NCBI RefSeq assembly: GCF_011369485.1
Contig: NZ_VXCA01000013.1
Span: 59,680-123,679, forward strand
Direction: 5' to 3'
Source of the DNA: Pseudomonas atagonensis
Lineage (GTDB): Bacteria > Pseudomonadota > Gammaproteobacteria > Pseudomonadales > Pseudomonadaceae
DNA length: 64,000 nt
Shown here: one piece after another, positions 48,551 through 56,672 of the stretch
Numbering within the stretch: the stretch's first letter is position 1
Layout of the letters: every line of letters begins with the position of its first letter
Translations under genes and position numbers: made by a program
Notes under the pieces: generated by a model
What the model saw: only the letters and a program-made list of their open reading frames with translations
Databases searched by the model: none
What the model was told of the DNA's origin: nothing

Positions 48551-49242
48551 GACCAGTCGAACTCCTTGAGCGATGCCGGACGTGGCGGCAGGTCAATTTT
48601 CATGTGCCAAGGCAGATCCGCCAGAAACCGAGGGATGTTCTCAGCCAGGCCACGGGCAATCCGCACGTTGAGGGCGCTGCCGCCTTGCCGGTCCAGCTCA
48701 AAAGCCAGCTCATCGTCGCTATCGCTCAAGCAGCACCAAAAGGTACGACCGACAACAAAACCATCGAAGTAAGCCATCCAGCTGCCGTAGTGAAATTGTG
48801 CTCTGACGGCCAAACGACTGTGCAGCCAGTTGCTCTCGTCCAGGTCAATCCACTGATTGCGCACCGCACACCGCAAGAGAAAACCCATGCGGCCATAGTC
48901 CCACGACAATATTCCGCCCGGCCCGCAACTGCCGAAGGTGCGGCTGGCGAACTCATGCAGGATGCGATCACGGGGAGAGAGTTCTTTGAGCAGCGCTTGC
49001 CATTCACTCGGCAGACACCGCTGCCACGCCAGATAGGCCGCGCTGAGGTGTTTGGCATGGCCGTCGTCAGTCATCCGTTCGAGCATGTCGAACAACTGCC
49101 CACGATCATCGATACCCCAACTGTCTTTCAGATCGATGTAGCGATCGTCGCAGAACGCGGGGTCGTCGTAGCTGGCGCCGGTATTGATCGCCGCCATGGG
49201 TGCAGACAGGGCGCACAGCCAGCGCTGCTGAATATCGTCCAT
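48547..49242 (-). CDS. DUF1266 family protein (YbeU/YbeR-like)
   Basis: I use the ATG at 49242 (GGAG 9 nt upstream), giving 231 residues: MDDIQQRWLCALSAPMAAIN onward. The family region shows SWGIDDRGQLFDMLERMTDD and GGILSWDYGRMGFLLRCAVR, ending with WMAYFDGFVVGRTFWCCLSD. This is how I recall DUF1266, which in E. coli (YbeR, YbeU) also sits beside hscC and the djlB/djlC J-domain genes. It has no signal peptide. Its function is unknown, but the conserved neighbourhood argues for a role in the HscC system. It is the first gene of a two-gene unit with the J-domain protein. Confidence 0.82.
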   Translation of the reverse strand: MDDIQQRWLCALSAPMAAINTGASYDDPAFCDDRYIDLKDSWGIDDRGQLFDMLERMTDDGHAKHLSAAYLAWQRCLPSEWQALLKELSPRDRILHEFASRTFGSCGPGGILSWDYGRMGFLLRCAVRNQWIDLDESNWLHSRLAVRAQFHYGSWMAYFDGFVVGRTFWCCLSDSDDELAFELDRQGGSALNVRIARGLAENIPRFLADLPWHMKIDLPPRPASLKEFDWS

Positions 49243-49353
49243 GAAAAAAGGCTCCAGGCCGACCGGTGAGGAATGGGGGTCGGCAAAACTGCGGCGGATT
49301 GTAGAGAAACCGCCGCCAGCGGCAAAGTCGAACAGCAGGTTTCTTTCACCCAC

Positions 49354-49381
49354 AAAAAAGGCCCCGACGTATCGGGGCCTT
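49354..49381 (-). terminator. Terminator of ibpA
   Basis: AGGCCCCGA and TCGGGGCCT pair perfectly around CGTA. On the minus strand the stem leads into six T residues. It separates ibpA from the DUF1266 gene. Confidence 0.92.
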
Positions 49382-49430
49382 CATTCAGCGGCTCAGCGCC
49401 TGTTCAGACGATTGTGTTGCGGCACATCAC

Positions 49431-49877
49431 TCAGTGCTGCAGAGCCGGTTTCTGCGTCCCGTTGATCGGGATGCGTTTGGCTTTCGCCTCTTCCGGGATC
49501 ACCCGCAACAGGTCGATGCTCAACAGACCGTTGCTGAGGTCGGCGGCCTTGATCTCGATGTGATCGGCCAGACGGAAGGACAGCTTGAAAGCACGTTGGG
49601 CGATGCCCTGATGCAGGAAGGTCACGCCTTCGTTGGCATCACGTTTGCCGCCACTGATGGTCAGCACACCCTTCTCGACTTGCAGGTCCAGGTCTTCTTC
49701 CTGGAAACCGGCGGCGGCCACGACGATGCGGTATTGATCGTCACCGTGCTTTTCGACGTTGTAGGGTGGATAGGTGCTGCCTGGCTCGTTGCGCAGAGCG
49801 GTTTCGAACAGGTCGTTGAAACGGTCGAAACCTACCGAGGAACGGAACAGTGGCGCGAGGGAAAATGCAGTACTCAT
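49431..49877 (-). CDS. ibpA: Small heat-shock protein IbpA (Hsp20)
   Basis: A 148-residue alpha-crystallin-type chaperone. The N-terminal arm starts MSTAFSLAPLFRSSVGFDRF. The crystallin domain spans about residues 38-130 (YPPYNVEKHGDDQYRIVVAA ... GVLTISGGKRD ... HQGIAQRAFKLSFRL ... NGLLSIDLLRVIPEE). The C-terminal KRIPINGTQ holds the I-x-I-type anchor. It holds unfolded proteins in aggregates until Hsp70/ClpB act. The gene has an RpoH promoter and a ROSE-like leader, both typical of ibpA, and a strong terminator. It stands beside the HscC chaperone cluster but is separately transcribed. Confidence 0.95.
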   Translation of the reverse strand: MSTAFSLAPLFRSSVGFDRFNDLFETALRNEPGSTYPPYNVEKHGDDQYRIVVAAAGFQEEDLDLQVEKGVLTISGGKRDANEGVTFLHQGIAQRAFKLSFRLADHIEIKAADLSNGLLSIDLLRVIPEEAKAKRIPINGTQKPALQH

Positions 49878-49945
49878 GGTTCAAATCTCCTGAAAACAAT
49901 CAGCAAGGTTTTGTGTCTCCGCGACCCGAATTCGGCATCGCGTAA
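49878..49945 (-). promoter_or_regulatory. ROSE-like RNA thermometer in the ibpA leader
   Basis: In the mRNA CUUGCUGA (ending at 49901) can pair with UCAGGAG, which contains the ribosome site at 49887-49891, around a short U-rich loop. The pairing includes a U-G and a G-G opposition and one bulged C. That is the hallmark of ROSE elements, which melt at heat-shock temperature. A second hairpin around CCGAATTCGG lies upstream (near 49926-49936). Temperature control is inferred from this structure and from known pseudomonad ibpA leaders. Confidence 0.72.
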
Positions 49946-49950
49946 CCCTT

Positions 49951-49978
49951 AGATAGGGACCGCTGAAATGTTTTCAAG
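49951..49978 (-). promoter_or_regulatory. Sigma-32 (RpoH) promoter of ibpA
   Basis: On the minus strand CTTGAA (49978-49973) and CCCTATCT (49958-49951) are separated by 14 bp. This is a near-exact match to the RpoH consensus CTTGAA-N13-15-CCCCATNT. Transcription should begin near 49943. Confidence 0.82.
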
Positions 49979-49997
49979 AGACTGTTTGCAGATTTTT

Positions 49998-50957
49998 TCA
50001 GGCCGCTTCGGCGACCGGCAGACCGAGCAAGCGCGAGACTTGATCCGGCTCCGTCTCGCGGCGCAGGACAGTGAACAGCTCGGTGGCCTCGGGATAATTG
50101 CGCGTCAGCATCGCCAGCCATTGCTTCAGACGGCCCGGCGATTGGCGGGCGGTCATCTGCGCCTTGGCCTGTAACCAAAAGTCCTGGATCAGCGGCAGCA
50201 GCTCGGCCCAGTTCATCTCGATCACTTCTTCGCCAGCGCGGGCGGCGGCAATCTGTTTTGCCAGATCCGGGCGCGAAACCAGGCCGCGGCCGAGCATGAT
50301 GTCCTCAACACCGCTGATCTCGCGGCATCGACGCCAGTCATCGACGCTCCAGATATCGCCGTTGGCGAACACCGGCACCTTGACCACGTCCTGCACGCGC
50401 GGGATCCACTCCCAATGCGCCGGCGGTTTGTAGCCGTCCATTTTGGTCCGTGCGTGCACCACGATGTGCTCGGCGCCGCCTTCGGCCAGCGCCGTTGCGC
50501 AGACCAACGAACCGTCCGGACTGTCGAAGCCCAGACGCATCTTGGCGGTCACCGGAATGTGCGCGGGAACGGCACGACGCACGTGCTCGACGATCTGGTT
50601 GAGAAGTTCCGGCTCCTTGAGCAGGACCGCGCCGCCACGGGATTTGTTGACGGTTTTGGCCGGGCAGCCGAAGTTGAGGTCGATCACTTCAGAGCCGAGT
50701 TCACAGGCCAGCGCCGCGTTTTCCGCCAGACACACCGGATCCGAACCGAGCAACTGCACGCGCAGCGGCACACCGGATCGGGTGCGGGCGCCGTTGAGCA
50801 GCTCCGGACCGAACTTGTGGAAGTAGGCCGGCGTGAGCAACTGGTCGTTGACCCGGATGAATTCGGTCACGCACCAATCGATGCCGCCAACGCGGGTCAG
50901 CACGTCGCGCAGAATGTCGTCGACCAACCCTTCCATGGGCGCCAGAGCAATTTGCAT
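49998..50957 (-). CDS. dusC: tRNA-dihydrouridine synthase DusC
   Basis: A 319-residue FMN enzyme beginning [20 protein letters not shown], the flavin-binding start of DusC. The catalytic cysteine is C98 in [20 protein letters not shown]. Further on come [34 protein letters not shown] (substrate His) and [13 protein letters not shown]. It reduces uridine to dihydrouridine in the D-loop (position 16 for DusC). The opening ALAPMEG and the PAHWEWI segment favour DusC over DusA or DusB. It appears monocistronic. Confidence 0.93.
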   Translation of the reverse strand: MQIALAPMEGLVDDILRDVLTRVGGIDWCVTEFIRVNDQLLTPAYFHKFGPELLNGARTRSGVPLRVQLLGSDPVCLAENAALACELGSEVIDLNFGCPAKTVNKSRGGAVLLKEPELLNQIVEHVRRAVPAHIPVTAKMRLGFDSPDGSLVCATALAEGGAEHIVVHARTKMDGYKPPAHWEWIPRVQDVVKVPVFANGDIWSVDDWRRCREISGVEDIMLGRGLVSRPDLAKQIAAARAGEEVIEMNWAELLPLIQDFWLQAKAQMTARQSPGRLKQWLAMLTRNYPEATELFTVLRRETEPDQVSRLLGLPVAEAA

Positions 50958-51024
50958 GGGAAAACACTACTTGAGGAAAAAACGTGCGGCAGTTTACTGG
51001 ATTACGAGAAAAACCGCAGAAACC

Positions 51025-51113
51025 TGTGGGAGCGGGCTTGCTCGCGAAAGCGGTAGGTCAGTTGAATAAATGCTGACTGACAGGACGCCTTCGCGAGCAA
51101 GCCCGCTCCCACA
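51025..51113. repeat. REP pair (REPIN), TGTGGGAGCGGGCTTGCTCG type
   Basis: A 24-bp arm at 51025-51048 is repeated as its exact inverse at 51090-51113, with 41 bp between them. Each arm carries the internal GCGGGCTTGCTCGC palindrome. It is the same family as the elements at 58228-58299 and 61969-62058. Confidence 0.92.
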
Positions 51114-51114
51114 T

Positions 51115-51564
51115 TCAGATTTTCACTGCCTCTGGAGACCGGATCGCAGGACCATAGCCCTCGATGAATTCGGCCGGCATGCGCTTCGGTTTGCCGGTGG
51201 ACAATTCGATGCAGACAAACGTGGTTTGCGCACGTAAGAGCGTGGCGTTATCGCTTGGGCGGATCAATTGGAAATGCCGGGTCATTTTCAGGCGCTGATC
51301 CCAATCGACGATCCAGGTCGCCAATTGCAGTTCATCGCCTTCGTAGGCAGCGGCCAGATAATCGATCTCGTGGCGCACCACGGCCATCGCCCGATCCAGG
51401 CGCCGGTACTCGACCAGATCCAGCCCCAGACGCTGCGAATGCCGCCAGGCGCAGCGCTCTAGCCAGGTCACGTAGACCGCGTTGTTCGCGTGACCCAGCC
51501 CGTCGATGTCCTCGGCGTTCACTTGCAGATCAATGGTAAACGGCGTTGCCCGATCCCAGCCCAT
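51115..51564 (-). CDS. Acyl-CoA thioesterase, HotDog fold (4HBT type)
   Basis: The ATG at 51564, 8 nt after GGGAG, gives 149 residues. The catalytic and fold motif is seen as NAEDIDGLGHANNAVYVTWL near residues 16-35, with the Asp and His/Asn typical of 4-hydroxybenzoyl-CoA thioesterase relatives. The family hydrolyses acyl-CoA thioesters in the cytoplasm; the natural substrate is not evident. It is a single gene between a REP pair and a hydrolase gene. Confidence 0.88.
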   Translation of the reverse strand: MGWDRATPFTIDLQVNAEDIDGLGHANNAVYVTWLERCAWRHSQRLGLDLVEYRRLDRAMAVVRHEIDYLAAAYEGDELQLATWIVDWDQRLKMTRHFQLIRPSDNATLLRAQTTFVCIELSTGKPKRMPAEFIEGYGPAIRSPEAVKI

Positions 51565-51610
51565 GCCCCAACTCCCGGTCAATTATTCAACCGGGGCAGT
51601 GTAACGGAGC

Positions 51611-52444
51611 TCACGCCGATTGGCGCGCCTGAAGGCTGCGACCGGCCAGCAGTGATAACACCCCATCAATCACCCGAGGGTCGGCCAGCACACGCTGATG
51701 ACCACCGCTTTCGAGGCGCAACAAACGACTGTCGAACCAGGACTCGTGGATCAGTTGCGATTCTTTGACCGAGACAAAGTTGTCATCCTCGGCATGCACG
51801 ATCAGGCCCGGCATATCCAGTTGATAGTGGGCGACATCAAGGGTCGCGGCGCGCATACCGACGTCCCGCTCGACCTGACGAATGAACGCTGAACGCGCCC
51901 GTGGCGGCATGCCGACATAACGTGCAAAACCTCTCAGCACACCGAGAATGCGTGCGGGAGCGGCGATGCTGACCAGGGTTTCGGTACGCAAGCCCAATTG
52001 CACGGCCAGCATGGCGCTGGCGCCGCCCATCGAGTGACCGATGACCGCTTGCAGTGGCGGCAGCTCGGCGGCGGCTTCGAGCATGGCACGGGCGAATAAC
52101 ACAACATTCGCCTCACGCCCCGGCGAACGACCGTGGGCCGGGCCATCAAGAGCAACAACGGTGTAACCGGCTTCAACCAACGCCGTGATCAGCGAGGCGA
52201 ACTGCGTGGGCCGCCCTTCCCAACCGTGCATCAGCAGCACCGTCGGGCCTTGGCCCCAGCGCAAGGCGGAGAGACCAAAGCGCAAGGTGATCCGCTCGGC
52301 GTTGGCCAGTAGCGGCAACTCCCAGTCGCGCAGCGGCAGCGCGCGTGGTGTCATGAACGCCAGACGCATTTTGCTTGCTACCTGTTGCGGTGCAATCCAG
52401 CCCAAGGTGCCATTAACGCCACGAATCCACTTCAACGTGTTCAT
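51611..52444 (-). CDS. Alpha/beta hydrolase
   Basis: A 277-residue protein. The oxyanion region reads TVLLMHGWEGRPTQFASLIT, the nucleophile elbow is AVIGHSMGGASAML, and late motifs are LIVHAEDDNFVSVKESQLI (Asp) and LESGGHQRVL (His). This completes the Ser-Asp-His triad. Substrate unknown; esterase or lipase-like activity is likely. It lies 30 bp downstream of the TetR gene and probably forms an operon with it, so expression may respond to the TetR ligand. Confidence 0.87.
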   Translation of the reverse strand: MNTLKWIRGVNGTLGWIAPQQVASKMRLAFMTPRALPLRDWELPLLANAERITLRFGLSALRWGQGPTVLLMHGWEGRPTQFASLITALVEAGYTVVALDGPAHGRSPGREANVVLFARAMLEAAAELPPLQAVIGHSMGGASAMLAVQLGLRTETLVSIAAPARILGVLRGFARYVGMPPRARSAFIRQVERDVGMRAATLDVAHYQLDMPGLIVHAEDDNFVSVKESQLIHESWFDSRLLRLESGGHQRVLADPRVIDGVLSLLAGRSLQARQSA

Positions 52445-52474
52445 CGCTCTCTCCTCAGGCGTGTTGCCTTCAGG

Positions 52475-53014
52475 TCAACGCACCGCCGACTTGGCAGCGC
52501 GCAGCAATCGATCAGACAAATCTCCAGGGCCGAGCGCTCTTGCGAGCGCCAGACCACCCACCATCAAGGCCACGTCGGCCAGGGCTTTGTCGGTGTCCTC
52601 AGGGCTGGACGCCAACTGCGCAATCATCAATTCCAGGTGTTCGTTGAGCGCCAGGCGGAACGACTCCGGCAAGCGACCCAACTCACCGATGGACGCCGGA
52701 ATCGGGCACGCCGCTTCGCTGGAGTCGCGATGCTTGCGTGACAGGTAAAACGCAGCGACCAAAGCGCGGCGCTCTTCACCGGTCAGCTCGGCGTCCATGT
52801 CGGCAATCAGATCGCGGCGGCGCCCCAGCAACTGCTTGAACGCTTCGAGCATCATTGCGTCCTTGCTTTCGAAGTGCGCGTAGAAGCCGCCAACAGTCAG
52901 GCCGGCCGCGCCCATCACTTCGCCCACGCTAGGGTCTGCAGGACCACGCTGAATCAGTGCAGCGCTGGCAGCCTTGAGGATGCGTTCGCGGGTTTGAGCT
53001 TTTTTATCGTTCAT
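52475..53014 (-). CDS. TetR-family transcriptional regulator
   Basis: A 179-residue repressor. The N-terminal helix-turn-helix spans about residues 8-52 (TRERILKAASAALIQRGPAD ... VGEVMGAAGLTVGGFYAHFE). The helical C-terminal domain shows HRDSSEAACPIPASIGELGR, typical of the group that controls small hydrolase or reductase operons. It starts 24 bp below a perfect inverted repeat (53038-53064) that is a strong candidate operator, so it should autoregulate itself and the downstream hydrolase gene. Confidence 0.92.
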   Translation of the reverse strand: MNDKKAQTRERILKAASAALIQRGPADPSVGEVMGAAGLTVGGFYAHFESKDAMMLEAFKQLLGRRRDLIADMDAELTGEERRALVAAFYLSRKHRDSSEAACPIPASIGELGRLPESFRLALNEHLELMIAQLASSPEDTDKALADVALMVGGLALARALGPGDLSDRLLRAAKSAVR

Positions 53015-53037
53015 CGTTGCCTCCGAATATTACGACT

Positions 53038-53064
53038 AGAATATTATTCACATAATAATATTCT
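53038..53064. promoter_or_regulatory. TetR-type operator, perfect inverted repeat
   Basis: AGAATATTATT and AATAATATTCT form 11-bp perfect arms around CACAT. The size and AT-rich composition suit a TetR dimer. It lies directly upstream of the TetR gene; no divergent gene is present, only tRNAs on the same strand. Confidence 0.75.
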
Positions 53065-53138
53065 GCAAGTCAAGGATATGACCGCTGGTCTGAAGCACAG
53101 TGTAAGGAAAAAGGAGATTTGGCCAAACGCCAGACAAA

Positions 53139-53170
53139 CAAAAGGGCCATTCAATAATTGAATGACCCTT
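53139..53170 (-). terminator. Terminator of the Ala-Glu tRNA array
   Basis: AAGGGCCATTCAA and TTGAATGACCCTT pair with one mismatch around TAA. On the minus strand the stem is followed by TTTTG. It lies about 25 bp after the last tRNA-Glu. Confidence 0.75.
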
Positions 53171-53195
53171 ATAAATCCCGCAGAGCGGGTAATCG

Positions 53196-53271
53196 TGGCG
53201 TCCCCTAGGGGACTCGAACCCCTGTTACCGCCGTGAAAGGGCGGTGTCCTAGGCCACTAGACGAAGGGGAC
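53196..53271 (-). tRNA. tRNA-Glu (anticodon TTC), copy 1
   Basis: A 76-nt cloverleaf with encoded CCA: acceptor GTCCCCT, D arm GTCTAGTGGCCTAGGAC, anticodon loop CTTTCAC between CCGCC and GGCGG, T arm CAGGGGTTCGAGTCCCCT. It is identical to the copy at 53481-53556. Confidence 0.96.
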
Positions 53272-53351
53272 ACAAACCCTTCTATACAACTGATCAGTGC
53301 TGAGATCTGATCGATTCAAGGCCGGTGTGGCCAGACCTTGAACTGTAAAAT

Positions 53352-53427
53352 TGGTGGAGCTAAGCGGGATCGAACCGCTGACCTCCTGCATGCCATGCAG
53401 GCGCTCTCCCAGCTGAGCTATAGCCCC
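53352..53427 (-). tRNA. tRNA-Ala (anticodon GGC), copy 1
   Basis: A 76-nt cloverleaf with encoded CCA: acceptor GGGGCTA, anticodon stem CCTGC/GCAGG with loop ATGGCAT, and T stem AGCGG/CCGCT. It differs from the second Ala copy by paired changes in both stems. Confidence 0.96.
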
Positions 53428-53480
53428 GGATTTTTCGCCTCGCGGCGGAGCGACATCTTGCAACATCGCTTCTGTAAAAC

Positions 53481-53556
53481 TGGCGTCCCCTAGGGGACTC
53501 GAACCCCTGTTACCGCCGTGAAAGGGCGGTGTCCTAGGCCACTAGACGAAGGGGAC
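53481..53556 (-). tRNA. tRNA-Glu (anticodon TTC), copy 2
   Basis: The same 76-nt sequence as 53196-53271, inside the Ala-Glu-Ala-Glu array downstream of gltX on the opposite side of its terminator. Confidence 0.96.
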
Positions 53557-53635
53557 GCAAACCCTTCTATACAACTGATCAACGCTGAGTGTTGATCGCT
53601 TCGGAGCCGGTGTGGCCAGGCTTCGAAGTGTAAAT

Positions 53636-53711
<76 letters not shown>

Positions 53712-53853
53712 TCATCGTTGATGTCATCGCTGAGGACGGGGCGAATCTTAAGGGCGTATCGAAAGGCTGTCAAACTTATTTTTGAAATTTTTCAAAATTT
53801 TTTGTCGGCATAACAATCACTTACCGCCCTCCCCCCGTAAAATCGGGGGAAAA

Positions 53854-53890
53854 CGCCGAAGGCCGGATCAAATGATCGCGGCCTTCGGTG
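53854..53890 (-). terminator. Terminator of gltX
   Basis: GCCGAAGGCCGGATCA and TGATCGCGGCCTTCGGT pair with one bulge. On the minus strand the stem is followed by TTTTCCCCC. It lies just after the gltX stop at 53913. Confidence 0.75.
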
Positions 53891-53912
53891 CTTGCAACAG
53901 AGTCAGACCCGC

Positions 53913-55394
53913 TTAAGCGATAGCGCCCAGCAGCTTCTCCCACTCTTTGTTTTCTTTCTTCGACACGCCGCCCAACAGGTCAATGGCCTGACGCAGGCGA
54001 TAACGGGTCAGGTCCGGCCCGAGAATTTCCATCGCGTCGAGCACCGACACCGAACTCGCCTGCCCGGTAATCGCGGCAAACATCAGCGGCATCGCATCGC
54101 GCAGCTTCAGCTCGAGGGATTCGACCACTGCCTGAATCGTCGCGGTGATGTTGTCCTTCTCCCACTGACGCAGGCTTTCCAGTTTCCACAGGATCAACTG
54201 CATCAACTGGCGAACCTGATCGCCCGAGAGCTTTTTCGATTCGAACAGCTTGGCATCCGGATTCACGCCACCGGCAAAGAAGAAGCCGCCCAGCGGTGCA
54301 ACCTGGCTGAAGGTTTCAACGCGGCCCTGAACGTGCGGCGCGATCTTCATCATGTATTCGGAATTGAACGCCCACTTCTGAACGCGAGCGGCGAACTCTT
54401 CCACAGGCAGATCACGCAGCCACTGGCCGTTGAGCCACGACAGTTTCTCGATGTCGAAAATCGGCCCGCCCAGCGACACACGCTTGAGGTCGAAGTTGTC
54501 GACCATTTCCTGCAGCGAGAACTTCTCGCGCTCGTCCGGCATCGACCAGCCCATGCGGCCGAGATAGTTGAGCATTGCTTCCGGCATGAAACCCATGCGC
54601 TCGTAGAACGTCACCGAAGTCGGGTTCTTGCGCTTGGACAGCTTGCTCTTGTCCGGGTTGCGCAGCAGCGGCATGTAGCACAGCTCCGGTTGTTCCCAGC
54701 CGAAGTATTCGTAGAGCAAGATCAGTTTCGGCGCCGATGGCAGCCATTCTTCGCCACGCAAAACGTGAGTGATGCCCATCAGGTGGTCGTCGACCACGTT
54801 GGCGAGGAAGTACGTCGGCAGGCCGTCGGTCTTCATCAGCACTTGCATGTCCATGCGATCCCACGGGATCTCGACATCGCCACGCAGCATGTCCGGCACT
54901 ACGCAGACGCCTTCGCTCGGCACCTTCATGCGGATCACGTGCGGCTCGCCGGCAGCCAGACGACGGGCGACTTCTTCCTTGGACAGCAGCAGCGCACGGC
55001 CGTCGTAACGCGGGGTTTCGCCGCGGGCCATTTGCTCGGCGCGCATCTGATCCAGTTCTTCAGCGGTGCAGAAGCACGGGAACGCATGGCCCATGTCGAC
55101 CAGTTGCTGGCAGTACTTCTGGTAGATGTCGCCGCGCTCGCTCTGACGATATGGGCCGTGCGGGCCGCCGACGTCCGGGCCTTCGCTCCAGTCGATGCCG
55201 AGCCAGCGCAGGGCGTCGAAGATCTGCTGTTCGGACTCGCGGGTCGAACGCAACTGGTCGGTGTCTTCGATGCGCAGGATGAACTCACCGCCATGCTGCT
55301 TGGCAAAGCAGTAGTTGAACAATGCGATGTAAGCGGTACCTACGTGGGGGTCCCCGGTAGGCGATGGCGCGATGCGAGTGCGGACGGTGGTCAT
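53913..55394 (-). CDS. gltX: Glutamyl-tRNA synthetase GltX
   Basis: A 493-residue class I synthetase. The HIGH motif appears as [18 protein letters not shown] at residues 10-27. The KMSKS motif appears as [14 protein letters not shown] near 245. [14 protein letters not shown] and the region [19 protein letters not shown] are family-typical. It charges tRNA-Glu. The Glu and Ala tRNA genes lie immediately downstream, an arrangement known from Pseudomonas. A well-formed hairpin separates gltX from them. Confidence 0.97.
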   Translation of the reverse strand: MTTVRTRIAPSPTGDPHVGTAYIALFNYCFAKQHGGEFILRIEDTDQLRSTRESEQQIFDALRWLGIDWSEGPDVGGPHGPYRQSERGDIYQKYCQQLVDMGHAFPCFCTAEELDQMRAEQMARGETPRYDGRALLLSKEEVARRLAAGEPHVIRMKVPSEGVCVVPDMLRGDVEIPWDRMDMQVLMKTDGLPTYFLANVVDDHLMGITHVLRGEEWLPSAPKLILLYEYFGWEQPELCYMPLLRNPDKSKLSKRKNPTSVTFYERMGFMPEAMLNYLGRMGWSMPDEREKFSLQEMVDNFDLKRVSLGGPIFDIEKLSWLNGQWLRDLPVEEFAARVQKWAFNSEYMMKIAPHVQGRVETFSQVAPLGGFFFAGGVNPDAKLFESKKLSGDQVRQLMQLILWKLESLRQWEKDNITATIQAVVESLELKLRDAMPLMFAAITGQASSVSVLDAMEILGPDLTRYRLRQAIDLLGGVSKKENKEWEKLLGAIA

Positions 55395-55622
55395 GGCATG
55401 TCTCGAAAAGAATGAAAAGCAAAACTATCAAGCGGCGAATGGTAACAGGCGACACCCGCCCCGCTCCAGCGGGCAGGGCATTTAAGCCAAGTTTGCGGCT
55501 GGAGCGCCCATAGACCGTGATGAATGGCCGAATATCAACAGACGGCATTTACCGTTTATCGGCTGTATGCCAGATTCGCCTGCTGATAACTTTCCTTACA
55601 ATTCCTCGACTACAGTTTGCCC

Positions 55623-56672
55623 ATGCCTGCTCAACTCAAGCGTCGCCTGTTCATTTTCCTGTTGCTGGTCCTGTTGATTGCCGGGGGCTTCTTCGCCCAT
55701 TGGTTTTTCAAGGGACGCTTTTATGAAAGCACCGACAACGCCTATGTCCAGGGCGAAATCACCCGAGTGTCGAGCCAACTGAGCGCGCGCATCGACGAGG
55801 TGCTGGTGCAGGACAACCAGCATGTGGAAAAAGGCCAGTTGCTGGTGCGCCTTGAACCCAATGATTTCCGTCTGGCCATTGATCGCGCCAATGCCGCCCT
55901 CGCCACCCGCGAAGCCGAACGCCTGCAAGCACAGAGCAAACTGACTCAGCAATCGAGCCTGATTGCCGCCAGCGATGCGCAAGTAGCGACCACGCAAGCC
56001 ACGCTTGGCCGTTCGCAGATGGATTTGTCGCGCGCAGAAACCTTGCGCAAACCCGGTTACGTCTCCGAAGAACGGGTGACCACCCTCTCCGCAGACGCCC
56101 ACATTGCCCGCTCGCAAGTGGCCAAGGCCCAGGCCGACGCGCAGGGTCAACGCCAACAGGTCAACGCCCTGAGCGCCGAAATCAAACGCCTCGACGCGCA
56201 GATCGCCAACGCCCGAGCCGACCTTGCACAAGCCGAACTCAACCTCACGCGAAGCGAAATCCACGCGCCGATCAGCGGCCTCGTCGGCCAGCGCGCCGCG
56301 CGCAATGGCCAAGTGGTGCAGGCCGGCGCCTATTTGTTGTCGATCGTCCCTGACGAAGACATCTGGGTGCAGGCCAACTTCAAGGAAACCCAGATCGGCC
56401 ACATGCAGCCCGGGCAGAAAGCCGAGCTGACCTTCGACGCCTATGGTGACACGCCGATCGAAGCGCGGGTCGACAGTCTGTTCGCTGCTTCCGGTGCGCA
56501 GTTCAGCCTGTTGCCACCGGACAACGCCACCGGCAACTTCACCAAAGTCGTGCAACGGATTCCGGTGAAACTGACCTTCAAGGCTGATAACCCGCTGCAC
56601 GGCAAAATCCGTCCGGGCATGTCGGTCACCGCCACTGTGAACATCAAAGACACCCCTGACGATGGCCGGTGA
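55623..56672 (+). CDS. EmrA-type membrane-fusion protein of a multidrug pump
   Basis: From the ATG at 55623 the protein has 349 residues; no strong ribosome site precedes it. One membrane anchor lies at residues 9-29 (LFIFLLLVLLIAGGFFAHWF). The barrel-sandwich half is seen as YVQGEITRVSSQLSARIDEV and VEKGQLLVRLEPNDF. A long coiled-coil hairpin follows, then LTRSEIHAPISGLVGQRAAR. It bridges the inner-membrane transporter to an outer-membrane channel. It overlaps the downstream transporter gene by 11 bp. It is not symbolised because EmrA, FarA and others share this layout. Confidence 0.9.
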   Translation: MPAQLKRRLFIFLLLVLLIAGGFFAHWFFKGRFYESTDNAYVQGEITRVSSQLSARIDEVLVQDNQHVEKGQLLVRLEPNDFRLAIDRANAALATREAERLQAQSKLTQQSSLIAASDAQVATTQATLGRSQMDLSRAETLRKPGYVSEERVTTLSADAHIARSQVAKAQADAQGQRQQVNALSAEIKRLDAQIANARADLAQAELNLTRSEIHAPISGLVGQRAARNGQVVQAGAYLLSIVPDEDIWVQANFKETQIGHMQPGQKAELTFDAYGDTPIEARVDSLFAASGAQFSLLPPDNATGNFTKVVQRIPVKLTFKADNPLHGKIRPGMSVTATVNIKDTPDDGR

